Part shown: positions 35,363-44,048 of the stretch, one piece after another | Layout: every line of letters starts with the position of its first letter | Numbering within the stretch: position 1 is the stretch's first letter | Source: GCA-2746795 sp964643965 | GTDB taxonomy: Bacteria > Chloroflexota > Anaerolineae > Promineifilales > Promineifilaceae | Length of the DNA stretch: 52,807 bases | Assembly: GCA_964643965.1 (NCBI GenBank) | Contig: CAZXVH010000023.1 | Span: 1 to 52,807, forward strand | Direction of reading: 5' to 3' | Notes under the pieces: generated by a model | Databases searched by the model: none | What the model saw: the letters and a program-made list of their open reading frames with translations, nothing else | Told to the model about the DNA's origin: nothing | Position numbers and translations under genes: made by a program

Positions 35363-36916
35363 TTATTTTGCGTGTCTGCCACAATAGGGCGAATTTGCTA
35401 ATGAACGATTGCGACATTGACGGCCGTTTTTCGTCATAGCCTGGCAGCGATTCGGATCGTCTTGCACGGGTGGGGCTGCCACTGTTTTTGCGGCTGAGGG
35501 CGCAGCTTCTTCCACTTGTTCTACCAGCGCTAAAAGTGTTTCAAACTCTTCGTAAAAGCCCTGGATGATGGCCTGGGGGTCGGGAACCAGGCCGCTATCT
35601 GTGTTGACGCCCAGGAAAACTTTGCCGGCATAACTGAGAATACTGATGCCCAGGGCTACCCGGCCGGCCTGCGGCACCCAGAACATGATCTCGTCGATTT
35701 TTTTACCGGCCAGATAAAGAGGGATGGGTGGGCCGGGCACATTGGTCATAACGGCCGTTGCTTTGCTGGCAAAGATAGAAACAGACTGGGTTTGCACTTC
35801 CATGGGTGACATGCCAATGGCGTTTAAGATGCCGATGGCCACGGCCGCTTCTGGCGAATTTTTCAGGCGAACCATGCGCCGGTGAACTTCTTGCAGACGC
35901 TCAAGCGGATCGGCAATCCCCACTGGCAAGGAGAGGTAGACCAGGCCAAATTTGTTGCCCAAGGTACCCATTTCATGCTCTTTGCGCAGGTTCACCGGCA
36001 CGGCTGCCCGGAAATTTAGCCCCGTTACCTCTTCCCCCTGGGCCAGCATATAGCGGCGCAGCCCGCCTACCATGGCCGAGATCAATACGTCGTTGACGGT
36101 GCTGCCGGTGATGGCTTTGATCGCCTTGACCTCTTTGAGGGATAACGGCCGTGACCACGCTGCTCGTTTTGAGACGCCCAGTTTTCCTCTGAAAATAGTA
36201 GGGGGATCCGGCGGCCGCAATACCAGGCGGCCAGTGGCTACGGCCACATCCGTGCCTTTTGCCGCCAAATCAAAGGCGCGAGAGGGTTGTTGCAGGGTGG
36301 CGACGTATTCATGAACGGCCCGTTTTGTCAGGCGGTGTGTTGTTTTCATCACCGAAGCGGTTTGCTTAAATAAAGCGCCCATTAGTCCGCCAGGCGCGTT
36401 GTCATTTGCGGCCGGTTTTTCGATGTCTGGGTGGTTGAGTGAAGCTTCCGGCGTTATATCTGTGAGGGAGAGCAGCACGTAGATGAGCGCCATGCCATCG
36501 GCGATGGCATGATGCAGGCGCATGAACACAGCACAGCCCTCGCCATAATTCTCAATAATGTGCATTTGCCAGGGCGGTTTGCTGAAGTCTAAGGGGGTAG
36601 ACATCAAGTCGCTTACCAGCTCTTCTAAAGCAGACTGGTCTCCTGGCGCAGGCAGGGCGATGCGGTGGACATGGGCGTTCACGTCAAACATATCATCATC
36701 TTCCCAGTAAGGGGCAGCCAGCGGCAGCCGGCTTTGCACAATGCGCTGCTTGAACCGGTTAAATTTGAGAAAGCGACTTTCTAAAACAGCTTGTACCGCT
36801 TGCAGATCGAGCGGCTCCTTGAAGGTGAGGATGCCTGTTACCATCATCAGGTTTGTGGGGTCTTCCATGCCCAACCAGGCGGCGTCTACATTAGATAAGG
36901 GTTCACTATTGCCCAT
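35363..36916 (-). CDS. WS/DGAT acyltransferase paralogue with the same C-terminal motif
   Basis: A 517-residue paralogue of the next gene downstream, starting at ATG 36916 with GGGAGAG upstream. It shows DFSKPPWQMH, HHAIADGMA, STVNDVLISAMVGGLRRYML and FGLVYLSLPVGIADPLERL. The C-terminus again has C-x9-C-x10-C-x2-H (CQAMTKNGRQC...YCGRH). Conservation of the appended motif in both copies suggests it is functional and older than the duplication. Substrates (wax ester or triacylglycerol) cannot be told from sequence. Confidence 0.92.
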   Translation of the reverse strand: MGNSEPLSNVDAAWLGMEDPTNLMMVTGILTFKEPLDLQAVQAVLESRFLKFNRFKQRIVQSRLPLAAPYWEDDDMFDVNAHVHRIALPAPGDQSALEELVSDLMSTPLDFSKPPWQMHIIENYGEGCAVFMRLHHAIADGMALIYVLLSLTDITPEASLNHPDIEKPAANDNAPGGLMGALFKQTASVMKTTHRLTKRAVHEYVATLQQPSRAFDLAAKGTDVAVATGRLVLRPPDPPTIFRGKLGVSKRAAWSRPLSLKEVKAIKAITGSTVNDVLISAMVGGLRRYMLAQGEEVTGLNFRAAVPVNLRKEHEMGTLGNKFGLVYLSLPVGIADPLERLQEVHRRMVRLKNSPEAAVAIGILNAIGMSPMEVQTQSVSIFASKATAVMTNVPGPPIPLYLAGKKIDEIMFWVPQAGRVALGISILSYAGKVFLGVNTDSGLVPDPQAIIQGFYEEFETLLALVEQVEEAAPSAAKTVAAPPVQDDPNRCQAMTKNGRQCRNRSLANSPYCGRHAK

Positions 36917-37047
36917 TTTCTCTCCCAATAGGATTGTCAGGATTGGTTAGCTTTTGTTGACTGTCTTCTCCCTCAGTATAGCGTAAATTTTTATTAAGGT
37001 GAACCGGGAGATGTATGATGAATTGTCTGCTGTCCACCGTTTACGGA

Positions 37048-37689
37048 TTACTCTTCAACCAAAGCGGCCAGATGTTCAACGCGACTGTGGTAGCGCAGCC
37101 GCCAGGATTCTCGCCGGGGGTGTTCGATGTAAATAAAGTGGGTGATGCCGGTGTTGTGCGTCCACACCTCGCAGCGCCGGAAGGGGCCGATGTTGAAAAC
37201 ATGGTCGTAGGTCAGCTCAATGACGCCGCCATGACAGACGGCGATGACGGTTTCGTCTCGGTGGCGCTCGATCATTTCTTCCAGGAACATGCCCACGCGG
37301 GTGCGAAAATGCATGAGGGTTTCCCCGTTTTTATAATGAGGGGTGATGGAGGCAAACGGCCGTTCTGATCCCCAGTAGTCGCCGTATTCAGGCAGGCCAT
37401 CGCTGGGCCAGGGGGTGTGGTCGGCGCGGTTATTGCCGATCTCGCGCAGGCGTTCATCGAAGTTGATTTTTTGATTATAGGCGCGGGCCAGGGGAACGGC
37501 CGTTTCGTGGGCGCGGCGCATGGTGCTGGCATAAATCGCATCCACTTCCGGCAGATGATTCGGCAGCCAGGCGGCCAGCGCTGCTGCCTGCTTCTGTCCC
37601 TTTTCAGTGAGCGGTTCGTCTCGATTGCCGCCGCTCCAGTCGGGTAAATTTACGTGGCTTTGGCCGTGTCTTATCAGGTAGAGATGCAT
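37048..37689 (-). CDS. Histidine phosphatase superfamily protein
   Basis: A 213-residue phosphoglycerate-mutase-like enzyme with the phospho-accepting LIRHGQSHVN at the start, YASTMRRAHETA for the second Arg and acid, and AVCHGGVIEL for the second His. Two tandem AAAGGAGT blocks precede ATG 37689 and provide a strong ribosome site. It could be a phosphatase or a cofactor-dependent mutase; its length favours the former. Its promoter region consists of octamer repeats. Confidence 0.9.
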   Translation of the reverse strand: MHLYLIRHGQSHVNLPDWSGGNRDEPLTEKGQKQAAALAAWLPNHLPEVDAIYASTMRRAHETAVPLARAYNQKINFDERLREIGNNRADHTPWPSDGLPEYGDYWGSERPFASITPHYKNGETLMHFRTRVGMFLEEMIERHRDETVIAVCHGGVIELTYDHVFNIGPFRRCEVWTHNTGITHFIYIEHPRRESWRLRYHSRVEHLAALVEE

Positions 37690-37698
37690 CGGTACTCC

Positions 37699-37768
37699 TT
37701 TACTCCTTTAGTCGAATAGTCGAGTAGTCGAATAGTCAAGTAGTCGAATAGTCGAATAGTCAAGTAGT
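37699..37768. repeat. TAGTCGA octamer array 5' of the phosphatase gene
   Basis: About eight units of the type TAGTCGAA/TAGTCAAG/TAGTCGAG. In the sense of the phosphatase gene they read CGACTAT, the orientation that all 5' copies share in this window. Confidence 0.92.
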
Positions 37769-37773
37769 CGCCT

Positions 37774-37876
37774 GTTTCTAATTTCTAATTTCGTAACTAT
37801 ACAGTAGGTTCACTGAGCCTGTCGAAGGGAACCGGGCTTCGACTAGTCGCCTGTCTCTAATTTCTAATTTCTAATC
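37774..37876. repeat. Octamer ATTAGAA repeats with a REP-like unit
   Basis: Two clusters of CTAATTT (on the minus strand AAATTAG, period 8) flank a CTGAGCCTGTCGAAGG unit at 37813-37828. The right-hand cluster contains the stop codon of the TPR gene (37871-37873). Confidence 0.8.
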
Positions 37877-38947
37877 GGCAATCTTTAATCTTTGGTTATT
37901 TCCCAGGCGTTTTTCCATATCAGCGATGTCAGCTTGCATGAGGGGCAGGTGGGGGTAGTCGGGTTGGTTTTCAAGCTGGCGTTTCAGTGGGTAGAGGCCG
38001 TCGGCGAATTTTGCCATTTGGGTTTCAGCCTGCGCTGCCAGTTTGTTATCGCCGGTGACGGACAGGCTGCGAGCTAAATAGTAGTAGGCTTGCAGATCAT
38101 ATTCGGGCAGGGGCAGTGTGGCCTGGGTGGCGGATGCCAGGGCGTCGGCCGCTTCATCATATTTTCCCTGGCGGTACTGCGCCAGACCCAGATAATAGTA
38201 GTAAAGCCCCAGGTCGGGGTCTAAATTAAGCGCCTGGTCATAAATCGCTTCTACTTCGGTGAAGCGGTTTTGGGCCAGCAATATCTGGCCTAATGTGTTG
38301 TAGGCGGGATGGGCTTTGGCATTGTGGCTGATGGCTTCTCTGGCGTCGCGCTCCGCTCGGGGGAAGTCTAGCAGGGTGAGGTAGATGAGCGCCCGCAGTT
38401 GATAGGATTGCCAAAAATCAGGACGCGCCTGGATGGAACGGCTCACCAGGTCTAAAGCGACCTCGTTGTTGCCGGCGCTGAACTGCCGTTGGGCAAAACG
38501 GAAGGAGATGGGGGTGTCGATGAGGCGCTGCAAAAAGAGCAGGGCCAGGGTGACGCCCACGCCCAGCATGGTGTAGCTGGCGCTGCCATAGACCATGCCA
38601 AAGGCAATGCCGATGAGGGCGGGCACGGCCAGAATAATGGCCCAGCGCCGGGTGCGTTTGTCGGCGTTTCGCGTCCAGATGACGAGAAATAGGATCAGTC
38701 CCAATCCCACCAGCAGGGTGACGATGCCGTAGAACTGGTCGGGCAGCAGCAGGTAAGCGCCCAATCCGGCCAGCCAGACGACAAAGGTGATGCCGATGGG
38801 CAGCAGCAAGCTGGCCCGCATTTCCTGGCGGCGGCGGGCGGCTTTTTGTTCTTGAATACGGGTTTGTTGGCTCAAAATAGTCTGGTAGTCCTTAGTCGAG
38901 TAGTCGGATAGTCGAGCAGTTGGGTGATTATTACTGGCAGAAGGCAA
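37871..38947 (-). CDS. TPR-containing membrane protein
   Basis: Two predicted membrane hairpins (around residues 47-110 and 115-150) are followed by TPR-like helical repeats that include HPAYNTLGQILLAQNRFTE and LGLYYYYLGLAQYRQGKYDEA. The start is unclear: the frame is open to a TTG at 38947, but residues 12-26 (RLSDYSTKDYQTILS) are read from the octamer repeat. The first ATG is 38821 (MRASLLLP), with a weak AGGA close by. The C-terminus RLKIAD and the stop also lie in repeat DNA. Both ends of the gene therefore border repeats. Function is unknown; TPRs suggest protein contacts. Confidence 0.75.
   Translation of the reverse strand: MPSASNNHPTARLSDYSTKDYQTILSQQTRIQEQKAARRRQEMRASLLLPIGITFVVWLAGLGAYLLLPDQFYGIVTLLVGLGLILFLVIWTRNADKRTRRWAIILAVPALIGIAFGMVYGSASYTMLGVGVTLALLFLQRLIDTPISFRFAQRQFSAGNNEVALDLVSRSIQARPDFWQSYQLRALIYLTLLDFPRAERDAREAISHNAKAHPAYNTLGQILLAQNRFTEVEAIYDQALNLDPDLGLYYYYLGLAQYRQGKYDEAADALASATQATLPLPEYDLQAYYYLARSLSVTGDNKLAAQAETQMAKFADGLYPLKRQLENQPDYPHLPLMQADIADMEKRLGNNQRLKIAD
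38879..38925. repeat. TAGTCG octamer units inside the TPR gene's 5' end
   Basis: Five units of TAGTCNNG type. In the sense of the TPR gene they read CGACTAC, open in the gene's frame, and encode the possible N-terminal residues SDYSTKDY if the TTG start is used. Confidence 0.85.
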
Positions 38948-39151
38948 CGGCCGTTTCTACCAAAATTTGCGTCCATGTAAAGACCGATTGTACATCAACC
39001 TATGCCTCAGCACTATGCCGCCTTTGCCGATGCAGTAATTCATCGTTTAATCGGTGGCGTCGGCAGGAGAGAGTCTAAAATTGAAATTGCTGGTCTCACC
39101 TTATTTGCTCTTTTTCGGGCAGTTTAGTAGATTTTCTCGTTTCGGCAAGAG

Positions 39152-39180
39152 TTGACATGGCAACTGGCTGTTGTTAGCAT
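39152..39180 (+). promoter_or_regulatory. Sigma-70 promoter before the acyl-CoA dehydrogenase
   Basis: Perfect TTGACA (39152-39157), 17 bases, then TAGCAT (39175-39180). Transcription would begin near 39187, exactly where the octamer array starts, so the whole inverted array would become a roughly 200-nt leader RNA. The earlier part of the spacer (38948-39150) shows no gene. Confidence 0.6.
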
Positions 39181-39193
39181 TACAAAAATAGTT

Positions 39194-39376
39194 AGATAGT
39201 CAGGTAGTCGGATAGTCAGATAGTCAGGTAGTCGGATAGTCAGATAGTCAGGTAGTCGGATAGTCAGATAGTCGCATAGTCGGATAGTCGGATAGTCGCA
39301 TTGCCCCGACTACTCGACTACTCGACTACTCGACTACTCGACTATTCGACTACTAGACTACAGGACTACCCGACTA
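39194..39376. repeat. Octamer array with inverted arms upstream of the acyl-CoA dehydrogenase
   Basis: The left half has TAGTC-type units, including three copies of a 24-base higher-order unit (AGATAGTC-AGGTAGTC-GGATAGTC). The centre is ATTGCCCC; the right half has seven CGACTACT-type units. The two halves can pair at about six of eight positions plus one G-U. In the sense of each divergent neighbour gene, the arm next to it reads CGACTAC. Confidence 0.95.
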
Positions 39377-39396
39377 AAAAGTAAAGGATTGATCCC

Positions 39397-40539
39397 ATGA
39401 AACCAAATTTGTTGACCCCGGAACACCGTATGTTCCGTGATGCGTTTCGTCGTTTTGTGGAGGCAGAAATTGTGCCTTACCATGCCCAGTGGGAAAAGGA
39501 GGGCATTGTGCCCCGTGAACTGTGGCAAAAGGCAGGCGCAGCTGGTTTTTTAAGCATGGCGGTAGCCGAAACTTATGGCGGCATGGGTGAAAAAGATTTT
39601 CGTTACAACACGTTGATTTCTGAAGAACTGGTGCGTGTGGGCGCATCCGGTCCTGGTTTTGCCGTGCATACCGATATGGTCGTGCCTTACATCAGCCAAT
39701 ACGGCACGGAAGCGCAAAAACAGCGCTGGCTACCCGGTCTGGTTTCTGGCGAGACCATTGCCGCCATTGCTATGTCGGAGCCAAATACGGGCAGTGATGT
39801 GGCGGCCGTGCAGACAACGGCCGTTCGCCAAAATGACCACTATCTCCTCAACGGTCAAAAAACCTTCATCTCCAACGGCATCCTCAACGACCTCGTCATC
39901 GTGGCCGCCAAAACCAACCCGGAAGCGGGGGCGCACGGCGTCAGCCTGATCGTGGTAGAGCGAGGCATGGCCGGTTACGAGCGAGGCCGCAACCTGGAGA
40001 AAATCGGGATGCACGCCCAGGACACCGCCGAACTTTATTTCCATGACGTGTCGGTACCGGCTGAAAACCTGTTGGGTGAGGAGAACATGGGTTTCATTTA
40101 TCTGATGCAGCGGCTGCCTCAGGAGCGGCTCACCATTGCCGTGGGCGCCATCGCCGCCGCTGAAACCGCCCTGGAGTGGACCATTGCTTACTGCCGGGAA
40201 CGCACCGCTTTCGGCCGGCCCATCGGCAAATTCCAAAACAGCCGCTTCAAACTGGCAGAAATGAAAACTGAAATTGAAATCGGCCGTACCTTCATTGACC
40301 ACTGCATCCTGCTGCATAACAACGGTGACCTTTCCGTGGAGCAAGCGGCCATGGCAAAATGGTGGACGACGGACCTGCAAGGCCGCGTCATCGACCAATG
40401 TTTGCAGCTTCACGGGGGGTACGGCTACATGCTGGAATACCCCATCGCCAAAGCGTACGTTGACTCCCGCGCCCAACGCATCTACGGCGGCACAAATGAG
40501 ATCATGAAGGAAATCATTGGCAGAGGGATAGTCGGATAG
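39397..40539 (+). CDS. Acyl-CoA dehydrogenase (long-chain type)
   Basis: A 380-residue FAD enzyme that oxidises acyl-CoA to enoyl-CoA, the first step of beta-oxidation. FAD-binding stretches are AMSEPNTGSDVAA and the downstream FISNGI region. The usual catalytic Glu of YEGT is Gly here (IYGGTNEI), but E243 in RLPQERL occupies the alternative position used by long-chain and isovaleryl-CoA dehydrogenases, so the enzyme should be active. AAAGGA precedes ATG 39397. The last residues (RGIVG) and TAG stop come from the first octamer units of the next array. Confidence 0.94.
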   Translation: MKPNLLTPEHRMFRDAFRRFVEAEIVPYHAQWEKEGIVPRELWQKAGAAGFLSMAVAETYGGMGEKDFRYNTLISEELVRVGASGPGFAVHTDMVVPYISQYGTEAQKQRWLPGLVSGETIAAIAMSEPNTGSDVAAVQTTAVRQNDHYLLNGQKTFISNGILNDLVIVAAKTNPEAGAHGVSLIVVERGMAGYERGRNLEKIGMHAQDTAELYFHDVSVPAENLLGEENMGFIYLMQRLPQERLTIAVGAIAAAETALEWTIAYCRERTAFGRPIGKFQNSRFKLAEMKTEIEIGRTFIDHCILLHNNGDLSVEQAAMAKWWTTDLQGRVIDQCLQLHGGYGYMLEYPIAKAYVDSRAQRIYGGTNEIMKEIIGRGIVG

Positions 40540-40826
40540 TCGGATAGTCGGTTAGTCGGATAGTCGGATAGTCGGATAGTCGCAGCGCTTCAACTACAAG
40601 ACTACTCGACTACTCGACTACTCGACTACAAGACTACAAGACTACTCGACTACTCGACTACAGGACTACTCGACTACAAGACTACTCGACTACTCGACTA
40701 CAGGACTACTCGACTACCCGACTAACCGACTACTCGACTACAAGACTACTCGACTACAAGACTACTCGACTACAAGACTACAAGACTACTCGACTATTCG
40801 ACTACTAGACTACAGGACTACAGGAC
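40526..40826. repeat. Large octamer array with inverted arms after the acyl-CoA dehydrogenase
   Basis: The left half has about eight GGATAGTC units, beginning inside the dehydrogenase's last codons. The centre is CAGCGCTTCAA; the right half has over twenty CTACTCGA, CTACAAGA and CTACAGGA units reaching to the next start codon. The final AGGACTAAATG places an AGGA from the repeat just before the ATG at 40830. Confidence 0.95.
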
Positions 40827-40829
40827 TAA

Positions 40830-41204
40830 ATGGCTAAAATTCAGCGGTTTGAGGATTTGAAAAGTTGGCAAAAGACTAGAGAATTAACCAATCTCATTTA
40901 CGATTTATCAGAGAGTGGTGGTTTTGCACATGATTTTGAACTGCGGAATCAAATTCGGAGGGCGTCCGGTTCCACCATGCACAACATTGCAGAAGGATTT
41001 GACGCCGGTTCTGATATAGAATTGATACGATTTCTAAAATACGCCAGGCGTTCAGCCAGTGAAGTGCAATCGCAACTTTATCTCGCTTTAGATCGCAAAT
41101 ATATCAATGAAAAACAGATGCGTTTAGCCTATGTCCAGGCAGAAGAAGCAAAAAAGCTGATTAACGGCTTCATCGCCTACCTGCGCAAAAAAGGCGAAAA
41201 ATAA
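40830..41204 (+). CDS. Four-helix bundle protein (S23/IVS-like family)
   Basis: A 124-residue helical protein beginning KIQRFEDLKSWQKTRELTN, with FELRNQIRRASGSTMHNIAEG and FLKYARRSASEVQSQLYLA. These mark the TIGR02436-type four-helix bundle family, first known from 23S rRNA intervening sequences but common as single genes. Its molecular function is not established. It is enclosed on both sides by octamer arrays, and its codon use appears more AT-rich than its neighbours, so it may be a mobile insertion. Confidence 0.88.
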   Translation: MAKIQRFEDLKSWQKTRELTNLIYDLSESGGFAHDFELRNQIRRASGSTMHNIAEGFDAGSDIELIRFLKYARRSASEVQSQLYLALDRKYINEKQMRLAYVQAEEAKKLINGFIAYLRKKGEK

Positions 41205-41225
41205 AGGTATAATCACTCAAAATCG

Positions 41226-41271
41226 ACTCACCGACTACTTGACTACCCGACTACTCGACTAGGAGACTATA
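41226..41271. repeat. Octamer repeat upstream of the thiolase gene
   Basis: Five units of CGACTACT type. The last variant, CTAGGAGACT, contributes the AGGAG ribosome site eight bases before the thiolase ATG at 41272. Confidence 0.88.
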
Positions 41272-42480
41272 ATGAACGAAGCTTACGTTTTCGACGCCAT
41301 TCGCACCCCACGCGGTAAAGGCAAAGCCGGTGGTGGTTTATATGAAGTACCGGCCATTGATTTAGTGGCTGCCTTGATGAAAGCGCTGCAACAGCGCCAT
41401 GACTTAGACACCTCCCAGGTCGATGATGTCATCCTGGGCTGCGTCACTCCCGTTGGCGACCAGGGCGCAGACATTGCCCGCACCGCCGCTCTCTATGCCG
41501 ATTGGCATGTAGACGTACCCGGCGTACAGATCAACCGCTTCTGCGCCTCCGGGCTGGAAAGCGTCAACATGGCTGCCATGAAAGTGCGCTCAGGCTGGGA
41601 AGAATTGGTGGTGGCCGGCGGCGTGGAGTCCATGTCCCGTGTGCCCATGGGATCAGATGGCGGGGCGTGGGTGGCTGACCCCAAGGTGAACCTCAAGACC
41701 AACTTTGTGCCGCAGGGCGTCAGCGCCGACCTGATCGCCAGTTTGGAAGGCTTTAGCCGCGAGGACGTAGACCGCTTTGCTTTGCACTCTCAACAACGCG
41801 CTGCTTTTGCCCGGGAAAACGGCCGTTTTCACCGCTCCCTCATCCCCATCACCGACATAAACGGCTTGCCCATCCTGGCTGAAGACGAACTCATCCGCCC
41901 GGACACCACTCTGGAAGGCTTGGGTAAGCTTAACCCCGCCTTCCAGATGATGGGTGAAATGGGTTTTGACGCTGTAGCCATGCAGCAGTATCCGGAAGTT
42001 GAGCGTATCAACCATGTGCATACCGCCGGTAACTCTTCCGGCATCGTTGATGGGGCAGCGCTGGTGTTAGTCGGTAGCCAGGAAAAAGGGATAGCGCTGG
42101 GGCTGAAACCTCGCGCCAAGATCAAAGCGGCGGCGTTGGTGGGTACAGAACCGACCATCATGTTGGTGGGGCCGGGACCTGCCTCCAAAAAAGCGCTGAA
42201 ACAGGCGGGTATGGTCGTCAACGACATCGACTTATTTGAGGTCAATGAGGCGTTTGCTGCTGTCGTGCTGCGGTTTATGCGGGATATGGGTTTAGAAGGA
42301 AACGAGAACATCAACGTCAACGGCGGGGCCATTGCCATGGGCCATCCGTTGGGGGCGACCGGCGCTATGCTCTTAGGCACGGTGCTGGATGAACTGGAAC
42401 GGCTCGATTTGACGACAGCGCTCATTACCCTGTGCGTCGGTGGCGGCATGGGTATCGCCACCATTATTGAGCGGGTTTAA
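41272..42480 (+). CDS. Acetyl-CoA C-acyltransferase (thiolase)
   Basis: A 402-residue thiolase that cleaves 3-ketoacyl-CoA or condenses acetyl-CoA. The acylated Cys is C91 in NRFCASGLESVNMA. The HTAGNSSGIVDGAA loop, the His-containing NGGAIAMGHPLGATGA and the final Cys in TLCVGGGMGIA complete the active site. It shares its strand with the acyl-CoA dehydrogenase 0.7 kb upstream, supporting a fatty-acid oxidation role, though a biosynthetic role is possible. Confidence 0.95.
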   Translation: MNEAYVFDAIRTPRGKGKAGGGLYEVPAIDLVAALMKALQQRHDLDTSQVDDVILGCVTPVGDQGADIARTAALYADWHVDVPGVQINRFCASGLESVNMAAMKVRSGWEELVVAGGVESMSRVPMGSDGGAWVADPKVNLKTNFVPQGVSADLIASLEGFSREDVDRFALHSQQRAAFARENGRFHRSLIPITDINGLPILAEDELIRPDTTLEGLGKLNPAFQMMGEMGFDAVAMQQYPEVERINHVHTAGNSSGIVDGAALVLVGSQEKGIALGLKPRAKIKAAALVGTEPTIMLVGPGPASKKALKQAGMVVNDIDLFEVNEAFAAVVLRFMRDMGLEGNENINVNGGAIAMGHPLGATGAMLLGTVLDELERLDLTTALITLCVGGGMGIATIIERV

Positions 42481-42501
42481 GCCGGTCCAGGGCGGGATTC
42501 G

Positions 42502-44046
42502 TTATCCAGTATCATAAGGTGTGTGGCTTTCAAACAGAGCAAGTTGTGCTGCTTGAGGTGCAGAATAAGCTTGACGGAGGCTTTTCAAAGTTTGTTGCTG
42601 CCCTAATTCAGCAGCAAGCGCTGGTAAATCTATTTTCTGTAAAATTTTAGCGGTGATCGGCCGTTTCGAATCCCAAAAAATCAGGGATTCGTAGAATTGT
42701 TGGGCTGGCGCTGAATTTAAGAGCATGGCGATGAAATCAGCTTCCTTTTCATTTTTGCAAGATAAAAAGTAGCAGGTATCATCCAAAACGATTGGCTTGT
42801 CTTCAAAGGGGCCGACAACGCTAAATTTTAATTTTTTATACAGGCCAGAAATAGCCACTTTCCATAGAGAGAATGAGTACTCGCCAACTCCAAAAATTGA
42901 AAACCGAGGACGATTTTTGTAAATAGAACTTTTTCGATTGTCGAGAAGAGAGGCGTGATCTTCCAAATAAGCTCATGTTTTTGGGGAATTTATTTGCAGA
43001 GTGCGTGTATTTTCACCAACAGTGTGTTGTGTTACCAACATCCATCGTGGCGTTGTTGTTTTTTTGTCATTGGCAATATCAGAACTTTTCAGCATGGGGT
43101 AAAGATGCGTTTGTTCAAGCTGAAATGTCTCACCAAATTTATTGGTATATGAATCATTTACTCTTGTTAGTTCCATCACTTTGGCACAATCATGCTTGAT
43201 GCCAGAGCGCCATTTGTAGCTAGACCTGCTTCGATTCTCTAGATGCTTCCATTGTTCATATAGTTCGATGTTGGCTATGAGTTGATTGTTACGATATCCA
43301 ATTTTTTGAAGTGGTGTACTGGCCTTGATATTCTCGTAAATAGTACAGGTCTTATCTGTTGAAATCTCTCTCGTGTCGTAGACAAAAAGACAGGCATCAA
43401 CGGCCGCATTAAAAACGGCTTGGGCGTCAAAATGATAAATTTGAGCAGACCCTGTTTGGTCTGAACGTTGCCATGTCTGACGTAATACTTTGCGAGCAAC
43501 GGCCGTTTTACACAACATGGCAATGACTCCTTGACGATCTTGAACCCATCCCATCATTTTCAAGATCATCCATTCAGAAATATCAAAATTACTAGCCCCG
43601 GTAATGGCTTCAATACCAGTATTATTTTGAAAATTACTTTTTTGCGGGAGATTATTACTGCCCAATGATGCGAGTGCTGAATTTGTTACCCAAGGTGGAT
43701 TGCCGATAATGAGTAGAGGATCAGGCAAGGTTTGTAGAATTTCTTCCCAGTTTGTGTTGAAAAAATCAATATGCAGAATTTTGAGTTTACTTTCATGCTG
43801 TTTGAATGAAATCTGCTCTTTTAGCGTATTGATATATGCCAGATTAATTTCAGCGCCAATGCCCATTTCTATGGAAGGAAATTCATTGAGGACGGAGAGT
43901 AAAATATTACCCAAACCACAAGTCGGTTCCAGAATAGAGCATGGTTGCAGAGCTTTTGTTGAAAGGAGTTGGCACACTTGTTGTGCAAACCACACAGGCG
44001 TTTGAAAATCACCAAACTCGATTTTATGCTTCGTTTGATCATTCAT
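42502..44046 (-). pseudogene. DNA adenine methyltransferase interrupted by an in-frame TGA
   Basis: A class I N6-adenine DNA methylase of a type II system, broken by one stop. From ATG 44046, residues 1-357 hold motif I EPTCGLGN (40-47) and the catalytic NPPW (116-119). Codon 358 (42975-42973) is TGA. The same frame then continues AYLEDHASLLDNRKSSIYKN and KNRPRFSIFGVGEYSF, the typical specificity region, to a normal stop at 42502. In relatives I recall, this point has Trp (TGG), so one G-to-A change explains it. The frame is otherwise intact over 514 codons, indicating a recent mutation, a sequencing error or readthrough. The local base composition is AT-richer than that of the neighbours, which suggests horizontal acquisition. 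Confidence 0.85.
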
Positions 44047-44048
44047 AA

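Noticed and set aside
37015..37368. Plus-strand gene overlapping the histidine phosphatase
   Set aside because: Its frame is the complement of a well-supported phosphatase gene and encodes no recognisable domain.
39397..40539. Inactive acyl-CoA dehydrogenase because YEGT is YGGT
   Set aside because: A glutamate (E243) is present at the alternative catalytic position used by long-chain-type enzymes.
39194..40826. Octamer arrays as CRISPR arrays
   Set aside because: The units are 8 bases with no unique spacers between them and no cas genes nearby; they are simple tandem repeats.
42973..42975. Selenocysteine at the methylase TGA
   Set aside because: The position expects Trp, methylases of this type have no selenocysteine members I know, and no SECIS-like hairpin was evident directly after the codon.
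42502..44046. Frameshift in the methylase gene
   Set aside because: The coordinates show both halves in the same frame (42975 to 42966 differ by nine bases), so it is a nonsense codon, not a shift.
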